Positions 1 through 9,000 of a stretch of 40,225 bases of DNA are shown piece by piece. Below the pieces are notes generated by a model that was given only the letters and a program-made list of their open reading frames with translations, searched no databases and had not been told where the DNA came from. The stretch is from Klebsormidium nitens (Eukaryota; Streptophyta; Klebsormidiophyceae; Klebsormidiales; Klebsormidiaceae): NCBI GenBank assembly GCA_000708835.1, contig DF236958.1, forward strand, positions 434,000-474,224, read 5' to 3'. Positions within the stretch are counted from its first letter, which is position 1, and the number at the start of each line of letters is the position of its first letter. A program made the position numbers and the translations under genes.

Positions 1-189
1 CCGTCCCTCCCAACCACAGCCCCAATTCCGGCGGAAACCTTTTTCTCCCTCCCGACCGAAACCGTCACACTCCCGCCTCTGCCATTCCTCGAGACCGGGG
101 CCCCGGCTTCGACCCCGAGCCTCACTTTTCCCATTGTTCCTATTGGGGCCCCCATCCCGACGGTTGCGACCGGGACTGCCAGTACTTAG
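1..189 (+). CDS. 3' end of a Pro/Thr-rich protein (partial, cut by window edge)
   Basis: Frame 1 is open from the first base to a TAG at 187-189, giving 62 residues that are almost entirely Pro, Thr, Ala, Ser, Leu and Val. The tail ends in ATGTAST. No cysteine, methionine or lysine is visible. This composition fits the C-terminal tail of a secreted hydroxyproline-rich or mucin-like cell-surface protein, and it resembles the tail of the secreted protein encoded 2 kb downstream. The start, any upstream exons and the real reading frame lie outside the window. The alternative is a chance open frame in a CCN-rich stretch. What is seen is an open frame with biased composition; the protein class is inference. 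Confidence 0.4.
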   Translation, partial: PSLPTTAPIPAETFFSLPTETVTLPPLPFLETGAPASTPSLTFPIVPIGAPIPTVATGTAST

Positions 190-1944
190 TCTGGCGAAGG
201 CTGCAGTGCATGTTCCCGAACAACGGCTCGGCTAGAAAGGGATGCAAGGGATGCCTTTGTTGCTGAGAATAGGCAAATGCCCACAGAGCGAAGTTTTGCT
301 GTAGGACTGTTCTGTATACGATAGTATCAGCCATTACGTCGAATCGAAGTTGACTTCCAAGTACTGAAGTAAACGTCGTTTGAGTCCGCCCTGCATTGAG
401 AAGACGTCACTTTGGTATAGTGAGGCAAGAAAGCGTTCCGAAGAGTTTCACGTTATTGACCTCCAAGCGCTTGATCAGTTGATTCATCAAAATATGCTCT
501 CGACATGAACGGCATGTATTACATGCTGCACGCTGCGGAAAGATTGCTGTCAAATCAAGAGACACGCGTGATTGAACCGAAGATCTCACATCCTCTCGGG
601 TCTTTGCCATGTAAGAAACACCTGAAATTGGTGTCGAAGTCAGTCATGAGATCATCAAGTCAAAGTCCACATCCAAAGACTGGCGGCCCACAATGACGAA
701 GCTGCCGTGGTATGTTTTAAAAAGTTCACTGCATGAGCCTCGTTTGGGCCTCGCAAACATGTAGGGGAACTGTTGTGGAAGCGTATACTGGCCGCAGGAG
801 TTTTCCGTCAGATCTTGCTTGCCCATCTCCCCGTGTTCAAACCTTGTGTCTCGTCCTTTCATTCATGTGAGTACGTCGCCATAACGTTGTGCCAATAGAG
901 AAGCTGAGTATATCAAGACTGCCATCTTGAAGATGCATGAGAGCAAGTCTCAACCCTTCAAGAAAGCATGAAAAGACGAGCGTCGGCAAGGCAGTGTCCA
1001 AGTAAGCCGCATACAAACTTTGGTTGATTGACTGAAGAACGATCGTTCAATAAGGAATGAAAATGAATACGCTGAAAGTTCCAATCTACTTCCGTACTAC
1101 CTCGCCAAGCAGCACCTTCTCAAGCAGAAGGCTGCAAAAATGCTACCTCAGCTTATCATGTGTCCGAAACTAAAACGAAGTGTATTCTCAACGCCTAGAG
1201 GTAATCGCGTCTCTGGGCTCCAGATGTCACTGCACTGCAGCACTAATCTGTGACAAGTAGATTTGCCAGTCCGGTAAACAGCAGCCGCTCGTCAAACGAC
1301 TGCCTAGAAGGCAACCTGGGAGTCTTTTCTGCCGAAGTCATCAACCTCGAAAGTGCCTGCTTCATGCAAAGGCCATCTTGTTTCTGATTGGACCGTATTA
1401 CCCCCAGGATTCGTAGCAGTTCCATTTCTGGACTTTTACCAATCTTGCAACTTGTTTCGAGGGCGACATTCATCTCGACAGACCGGAAACTACAAGGTTG
1501 GGGAAGACCAGCTGTGAGGACGCTTCTCCGTGTCCAAGGATCCCATTCGCACCGTTGACCAACCTCGTTGTGAGCGGTGCCTTGACCGGTTGCTGTTGCA
1601 CCGGGACGCCGAGAGACGTACGGCACTCGAGCTTGTCGCGGAAGGCGACCCCCCGATGCAATCTGCTGACTTGCAAAGTGCAAAATCGATTTCTGGTCTG
1701 CTCGAGAATCGTACTTCGGTTCCTCGCAGCAATCAAGAGGGTTAGCCATGCATAGGCGAGGTTTGCGGCAAAGCGTATCGCTTAGCATCAGCCTAACGAC
1801 GTCAAGAAGCTGCGGCAGTGACGTTCTTGGGCTCGAGCCGGGCACCAACGAACAGCGTTGCAAGCTAGGGTTACCCTGGTTTTGCTGCCAGTATCTCGAG
1901 CAAGAGTCACTTCAATAGCTGTGAAGATTTCGGCCTCCCATCAG
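190..1944. other. Intergenic stretch, no supported gene
   Basis: This stretch has mixed composition and no exon chain I can support. The longest open frame (minus strand, 1243-1863, 206 codons) starts with TTG, is rich in Trp, Cys and Arg, and has competing frames of similar length on both strands between 1470 and 1755. I see no recognisable family in any of them. The GC content rises modestly at about 1500-1740, so a diverged or broken gene cannot be ruled out. Confidence 0.5.
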
Positions 1945-1976
1945 CTGGCCGGCATAAATGCTGGCCGGTATAAATG
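1945..1976 (+). promoter_or_regulatory. Tandemly duplicated TATA element upstream of the secreted-protein gene
   Basis: Two adjacent 16-base copies differ at one base: CTGGCCGGCATAAATG (1945-1960) and CTGGCCGGTATAAATG (1961-1976). The second carries a good TATA box (TATAAAT, 1969-1975) about 145 bases before the ATG at 2121; the first carries CATAAAT at the same place. An in-frame ATG at 1974 overlaps the TATA box. It is unlikely to be transcribed, which supports 2121 as the start. That this is a core promoter is inference from sequence and position. Confidence 0.5.
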
Positions 1977-2120
1977 CCCATTCACTGGCCTTGCACCATT
2001 TCAAACGAAAGTTGCCAGCAGACGCACTTGCTCCCCGCGCGACTTTGCAGCAATTCCCTGGAGCGCCATACATCCGAACCTCTCTGTAGCGCCTTCACCT
2101 TCTTCGCCCAGTACTTTAGC

Positions 2121-3260
2121 ATGGCTTCCAACAAGGTCGCCGCCCTCCTGGGGCTGCTCCTGATCGCCGCCCTCAGTGCCCAGGTGAGGAGAGAACCGCG
2201 GCGCCTCGGTTGGCGGCCCGTCTGCTGATACTCTGTCAAGTTTCCTCGCTGTTTGAGCTCGTGGAATTGTTGGAACGAGCGACGGGACCAGGTCTGCTGT
2301 TCCCATGAGTTGGAGAAGCAAAACATTCGCGCTTGCTTTCGAAGGGTCACAACTAGAGCTGCTGCGAAACATGCGTGACTAGTGTTCTTTTCACACCACA
2401 GTAAGACCTTCATTAAGTACGGTCACAATTCTCAAGCGGTAGCACCGTCACGTTGGTTGCAGGCCCTCCCTTTTGAACACCTCTTCTGACCCCTCTCGTC
2501 TTTTTGGGCAGGCGTCGAGCGAAGACTCGTCGGCCTCCGCCCGCAAGCTGCTGCAAGCCCCCCTGGTCCCTACAGGTGAGCGTCAGATCAGACGTGTTCA
2601 AGAGTTGAAAGGACGCCGGATATGGACGACCAGGGATGCTCTTTGGGACTGAAAGCTGGGAGGGCAGAGGACTCACTCATTACAGGATTGGAAGTTGAAT
2701 TGGACAATGTCTCTTCCCTTCCAACCGATTTTCCAATTGGTCTGCTCTCTGCATCTGTGTCCGCTCGTGTTCTTGTGTAGAATGTCTGAGCAAGCTTTTG
2801 AGCAGTCTGTGAGGCTATAGTCATGGAAGCGGAAAAAGTGATCTACACCTTGCCAGCTTTCCTGTCCCCCAGGGCCGGTTCCACTTGTTCCACGTGTTTC
2901 CTTTTCACCCAGAGTCCTTCGCCGGTTTCGATCACGTCTCGAAATCTTCACTTCATCAAAGATAAACTTCAAAATCACCGTCTAGCTCACCCTCCGCCCC
3001 CGTCCTCTGCAGGCCGCTTCCTGTGCAATGATACCACGAAACCTCTCCTGTGCCCCTTCAGCGGCATTGGCGCTTTCCCGGCGGGGGTGGTCTCCGTGCC
3101 GGGGTGCTGCTCGAACGCCACCGGCCCTGTTTGCCCCGCGATGAACAGCACTATCGCCGCGTTTCTCCTTTGCGGCTTACCGACGGAGGCCCCGCCCGGG
3201 ACCCCGCCCACCCCCCTCACCACCCCGCTCCCGCCCGCCGCCACCCCCGCGGCCGTCTAG
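2121..3260 (+). CDS. Small secreted six-cysteine protein with Pro/Thr-rich tail
   Basis: Three exons (2121-2183, 2512-2575, 3013-3260) join with GT-AG introns into a 124-residue protein. Residues 1-21 form a classic signal peptide (hydrophobic LLGLLLIAALSA). They are followed by a short acidic/serine stretch and ARKLLQ, a motif common just after signal peptides of plant and algal secreted proteins. The mature part has six cysteines spaced C-X8-C-X17-CC-X7-C-X12-C and three N-glycosylation sequons (NDT, NAT, NST). The last 27 residues are Pro/Thr/Ala-rich, ending PAATPAAV, with no GPI-type hydrophobic tail. I do not recognise a family. The C-C-CC-C-C order is that of cystine-knot peptides but the loops are long. 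A cell-wall or extracellular role is inferred from the signal peptide, sequons and tail. Confidence 0.75.
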
Positions 3261-6044
3261 GCAACCCTCCCAGACTGTAAACCAAACTCCGATTTAAGAT
3301 CGAGTCTAAGGCCAAGTCGTACTCAAACTTAGAGGGTTTAAGACCGTTCTCATGGGCCAGCAGCTCATCCCAAAGGAACTCTGTTCCTTAGGCTAGATTG
3401 GATTGGATTGTCTCTCTGCACAGTAGAGCCCCTTTTCTCCATGCACCTGATCGGTGTGAGCACAAGAAACTTAGTCAGTAGTGTGTATCTGATGAGTCCT
3501 CCTTGTACTGGTAAGGATTGTCACTTGGATGGAGTGGTTATATAAGTATCCTGATTCCGGGCACCAACCAGAAAGGACTGGACAAACTGTACATGCAACA
3601 TTAAGCAGACATAGTATTTGGATCCGAAGCTCCGAACGGCTGTAGCTTCGCAACAGAATCCTCGACATCGAGGTTTTCTACTAAGTTTTCTTGGCGCGGT
3701 CTCTTGCTGTCCCATCCGGAATGCTATGATGTCGCCTTGCGTTTCCGTAATCCGCTACCCCTACGCTGCTGTCTACTGAATGTCATTCCGAGCAACCCAT
3801 AGCGGCTTGCCTAAGTAGCTACTTCGCGATCTCTCTAGGGTCTGTCATGGCACGCCCTTTGCATATGACGACTCTTGCTCTATCCTGTATACACGCCCTC
3901 TCAACTACCTTCGTATCTTATTATGCGTAACTGTTGAATTCGAAGTCCGCCTTAAGCTTTGTGCGATCTCTGTGACTGAGTCAATCAGCATGTTTTCGAC
4001 TGCAGTTTGACAGTGGTTAGGGCGCAGTTGGAAGCCAAATTGATAGTGCGCGCTTTCACATCGATGTGCACGATCTAAATACACATGAAGGGTTTAATAC
4101 CGGCCAATACCCATGGATCGTCGTGTCGCTATCTCTGTGGGACACGTCTTCTCTGCTGCTGGTATCAATCTCCGACTTTGCTTGACGTATGATGCTAGGA
4201 CTCATGTGGCAGCAAACGCTGCAGCTGAAGAGAAAAAGGAACCCGACGGGGAACCATTGGAACGTACATCGATCAGAAAAACCCACCTCAAGATTAGCAA
4301 CGATCACATGCTGAACGGCCGATCTGATTAGCGGACTCGTTCGTGGGTTTGAGCGACCTTGATCAGTCGACTTAGGACACTGGGGCTGATCAGGATAAAA
4401 TCTTCCTGCGCTCACGGCCCGGCCACGGTCAAGCGATGCGTTGGTCAAACTTTTAATGCTCAGAGGCCTAGGTCTAAAACAAATGCTGTGAGGAAGTGTT
4501 CTGAGCCGCGGCCATAAGTATGTTGAGGTCTACTCCAAAAGCTTCCTAACCGTGAAAAGCATTGTATGACGCTTGCACTGCGGTTTGCGTCACCGTATCA
4601 GGTTTAGAGTCGTTTCACTTTAGCATCACCACTACGCAACTTTTCGCAAAAATCTAATGGCCGCGGTTCGTGGAGAAGATTTGTCAAAGGATCTGAAAGC
4701 TCAAGCTTATCTCTGCACTTATATTCGGCATGTACAATTTGTGATCAGCAACAGTCAGCAACGGCTTACGAAAGTTACAATTTCAAGGCGAAGCGGACGA
4801 GTCGGCGATCAAATCCGTTCAGGCTATGGTTTGATGCGGAGCCGACAGGTGGTCAGCAGCCAATGTGTCGATCCAACGTACGGCTGTGATGCTGATCTGC
4901 AATTTGTGAATTGCAGCCCCCAAAAATTGGCGACTTTTGTTCTTTCTGTGGGTCCAAGCTCAAACTTCACATTTGGGTGAACTCGGAGAGTCGGATGCAG
5001 GAGCTACCTGCAACGACCAATCTTGATTAATACTGAACTTTTCTCTTCAAATATGAAGGCTTTGGTCGGCTTTGGTCAGGCTGCTGCAGGTGCACGATCC
5101 GCTGCGAAGGACGCCGCGGCCGCGGGTCCGCCTCCGGGCTTCGAGTGCGCCCGGCCGCCCCAGCCCGACTCGGAACTCATACCTTAACCCAGTGATTCGT
5201 GGTTAATGTTTTTAGTTAATAGAAAATGCAACGCCCACATGCGGCCCCACATACTGGAAATACGAGTACCGTACGGAAATCTGAGCTTAAATAACTAGAT
5301 TTGTAGTTTCATCAGGTTTGTTTCGATAACCTTCTCTAACCTTCTCGGGTCGACCATGGTCCATCTTCTCCCGTTTGCCGTCCGATGTTTCTCAGTCAAC
5401 CCATTGCTTGACCTCCACGGTCGATAAAATACGCGCGCATGCAAGGGTCCGAGTCATGGTCAACTTGGTCAACTACTTAGCAAGGGCCAAGGGGCACCCG
5501 GCATTCTGATTCTGTTGTTGATGTCAAAAGAATGGCGCACAATCGGAGTCTCAACGATGCCGCAGGACCCCTATCCATCTGACCCAATCGAAGCTGGCGT
5601 TGACTGCTCCTCTCATAACTTAGTCAGAGGCAAGAAGGGGACATGATGCTGGCGCGCAAAAGAAGCTTTTCTGATGACAGCCTATCGGCGCAGCATAGCC
5701 CGCGGAACGGATCAGAACAGAGACGGACGAGGAGGATAGCGCCTGAAGGGCAATGCGCAGCAGCAGTTGCATTGGCAGTGGCGCATTACTCTCGGTGGAG
5801 GCTTAGCGACGCCATTGATATAGGGTTACTTAGGTCTTATCCCTGATTCCAGATCCAGTGCAGACAGAATGCTGTGACGCAGCGAGACGCCACATTGGAA
5901 AAGGGGACCTCTATACGCAGCAGAGAGGAGGTGCCGCAATGAAGTGTACAAGTTTAGGGTTCTACATAATTGGGGCAGGATAAAGCACTGCAATTACCAT
6001 TAAGTAGGGGGCGGGGCGTGGGGGAGAGACCAGGGGCGGCAAGA
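3261..6044. other. Intergenic stretch between the secreted-protein gene and the kinase
   Basis: These 2.8 kb hold no exon chain I can support. Visible items are a short GGATT run near 3400; a 107-codon frame at 4657-4980 without recognisable content; a GC-rich 44-codon ORF at 5053-5187 (listed separately); and a 67-codon ATG frame at 5643-5846 that is Arg/Ser-rich (begins MMLARKRSFSDDSL). The last lies about 200 bases before the kinase ATG and could be an upstream ORF in its leader. The 3' part should contain the kinase promoter, but no clear TATA box is seen. Confidence 0.45.
5053..5187 (+). CDS. Short GC-rich ORF (44 codons), doubtful
   Basis: ATG at 5053 to TAA at 5185-5187. The last 32 codons are strikingly GC-rich compared with both flanks and read as Ala/Pro-rich sequence ending PPQPDSELIP. 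A good 3' splice-site-like sequence (CTGCTGCAG, ending 5089) precedes the GC-rich part, so it could equally be the last exon of a gene whose other exons I could not find. Composition is the only evidence. Function is unknown. Confidence 0.25.
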   Translation: MKALVGFGQAAAGARSAAKDAAAAGPPPGFECARPPQPDSELIP

Positions 6045-9000
6045 ATGGAGGAGACCACGACGGGCATGCTGCAGAAGCAGTTTGAGGTGCTCAAGTTTCT
6101 GGGCAAGGGCAGCTATGGCAGTGTGCATAAGGTCAAGCGCTTTTCGGACGGGAACACGTATGCCATCAAGGAGTCCAATGTCAAAAATATGGCGCAGGTA
6201 CGCAACAAGCGATAAGGCCGCATCTGGTAATCCGTGCAAAGCTTTCCAGAGACTTAGCCATAGCCCACGCTACTTTTAATGGTGCAGGGTCTGTGGTCCC
6301 TGCACTCCTAGAAACTTAAGTCGGGTCCTTGAAGGGAGGCGGAGTGAAGGTCAAGAAGTTGGGGCCCATGGGTTCCATGTCGTTGGCCCTATGATTCCAT
6401 GTTTGCATTGTTTCTGAGGGGCTGAACACCGATGGAAGCCTAGCTTGATGAAGTTGCAGTGCTTTGGAATGGTAATGTAGGAACTTTTTACATTGGGGCC
6501 GCCGTTGAAACATGCGCTGCAGGTCTTGTGGCAACTCTTGGACAGCAGGAAAAGGTTTGGGGGGGTAAACATGCATCATTAGTCCCCTACTATTCTGGCG
6601 GGTAAAACTTGCCCCTGTCACAATGCAAGCGGGCACAGCCTTTTGTGTACAAGCCACTGCGTTGGTCCCCAAGGACCATGGCTATAGAAACAGAGAAGCA
6701 TGCCTAGCACTGATACCGCTCTGGCCCAGCTTTGCACAACTAGACACTGTTGAGCACACAAGCGCCGCACTAGTCGCAGCATATGAACATGCATTGGAGC
6801 ACGCCTTGCTGCATATTCAAATCAAGCATATTAAAGGGGCTTCGAGACTCAGGGGCGGGCTAAAAAGCCCACGTTTGCCTCGTCGCTTATGTGTGCATCT
6901 GCTGTGCTCAGGAGGAGAAGATGGACGCGGTGAACGAGATCCGGCTTCTGGCGTCGGTGCGGCACGACAACGTGATCCAGTACCATGAGGCGTTCATCGA
7001 CGGGGGCAAGCTGTGCATCGTCATGGAGTTTGCGGAGCACGGGGACCTTGCCAAGGCCATCAAGTGAGCGCTCACAAAGGGGTGGCGGTCAATCAAGGCC
7101 AGCCGCACTACAGAGTTGAAGTTAGGAAGCCACCTCGCTTGGGAAGGCAGCAGAGTACCATCGGGTGGCTCACTCCCTTATTCAGGCCTTACACGACTCT
7201 TCAAGCTGCTCCCACAAGAGCTCTCTCACTACAAGAGAATGGCCTGCTGGGTTCAGGGGCAATTTGGGCAGCGTCGCATAAGGGGTGATGCAAGTACAGA
7301 GTAATCAAAGAGACGTCATGACACCTTCTTGAAGTCCGGCGTGATGCTCTGATGCAAGCAGGAAGGTTGTCGTCTCTTCTACGATTCTGCTCAATCCTGA
7401 CACACACACGATGCTGCACTGTTGCCTTATCAAGTGTTTCCTAACATGCTCAGCTGAGGCAGTGGAAATGCGTCTAGGAAACTTTCGGCCTTGACTATCA
7501 CCCTCACTGGGTGAGAGGGTGCGTTCCAGACATAGTCGTGGCTTGGATCGTTGTCAGCCGGATGCGTGGTAAGCTGGGGTAACCCCGCGAGCTTCCTTTG
7601 TGCACAGGGACCGGGCACAGCAGCGGAAGCACTTCCCCGAGGAACAGATCTGGTCGTACCTCATCCAGATCTGCCGCGGCCTGCAGGCGCTCCACGCAAC
7701 GCGCATTATCCACAGGTAAGCATGCATTGCTCCCAGCGTGGGTACAAGAACGTGGAACGCGTCAAGTCCTCGTAAGGGCCCCCGCGCAGCTGCCAACGAG
7801 ACTCCCAGCTTATGAGTTTCCTACTCAGCGTTTGCTTCGCGCCTTTTCTAGGGTGCTGTCCTTGTTCTTCAAGGAGTATACGCGAAGCTGGGTTCTGCTT
7901 GTCAGCTGGCCTAAGCTGGTGCACTGACGCCTGCGACGGGCCGAGTTGCTCTTCATTGAACCACCCCCCGGCCCTCCATCTCTGGCTGTAAATCTCATCA
8001 AAGCTTCCTACATTTAGAAGTAGCAGAGAGAGTTGGGCTTGGGTTCCGATAAACCTGCTGTTACCGAGATCAGGCGCTGACCCTGGCAAGGTGCGCGCGT
8101 GCAGGGACATCAAGTCGGCGAACATCATGCGGCCGGACAGCAGCCGCGTCAAGATCGGGGACCTGGGCGTCGCCAAAGTGCTCAAGGGCGCCATGACCAA
8201 GACGCAGATCGGCACGCCCCACTACATGCCGCCCGAGGTGCGCGCGCCAGGCCCTCGATTGCAAGCGGCGGTCTTGAGTTACCGCTCAGCAAAGCCGTGT
8301 TCGTACCCAGCTTCTACTACGATCACCGGTACCCTGGCGACGCATCTTAGCTTCGCGCTTACGGGACGGCCCCTGCTACCAAGTTTCTTGAGAAAGTGTT
8401 GAGTTACCCGCCGGTAGCGTTAAAACGAGCGGTGGATTGGGTTCCAGCTGACAGGGTCTGCGTGCGCGGTGCAGGTGTGGAAGAACAAGCCGTACTCGTT
8501 CTCGAGCGACATCTGGGCGCTGGGCTGCGTCCTGTTTGAGATGTGCACCTTCAACGTGCCCTTCGAGGCGCGCAGCATGTCCGAGCTGCGCTACAAGGTC
8601 AGCCGCGCCGCACACCACAGAAACAGACAACGTCTCGCTCCGGACACCGCTCTGGCACCTTTAATTGCCCGTCGATAAGTACTTCTGAGCCGGTCTGTCG
8701 CGGAGTGGGCTCTTGAGCAGGGGAGTAGACCATTCAACCATCAATCGTCGCGACTTATCAACCTGGCAACATGAAAGCATGCGAGGATGGCTGCTCGTTG
8801 ACTCGGTTGACCGGACTGCCACTTCCGCAAGTGCGTGCGCTTACCACTACGCTGCCACCATTTTCCTCCGTGGCTTATAGTGGGGTCCCTTGTACAGGTG
8901 ATCCGCGGAACTTATCCCGCCATTCCGGCGGAATACAGCAAAGAACTCGCGCACATGGTGAAGACGTTGCTGAATATCGACCAGGTAAGCACCGCCACAA

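Noticed and set aside
1243-1863. 206-codon open frame on the minus strand
   Set aside because: It has no ATG near its start, random-looking composition, competing frames on both strands and no splice-linked partners.
1974-2120. In-frame upstream ATG that would extend the secreted protein by 49 residues
   Set aside because: The ATG overlaps the TATA box, and the extension would bury a textbook signal peptide inside the protein.
5643-5846. 67-codon Arg/Ser-rich frame ahead of the kinase
   Set aside because: It has an ATG and looks mildly protein-like, but there is no family, no splice evidence and no frame continuity with the kinase. It is at most an upstream ORF.
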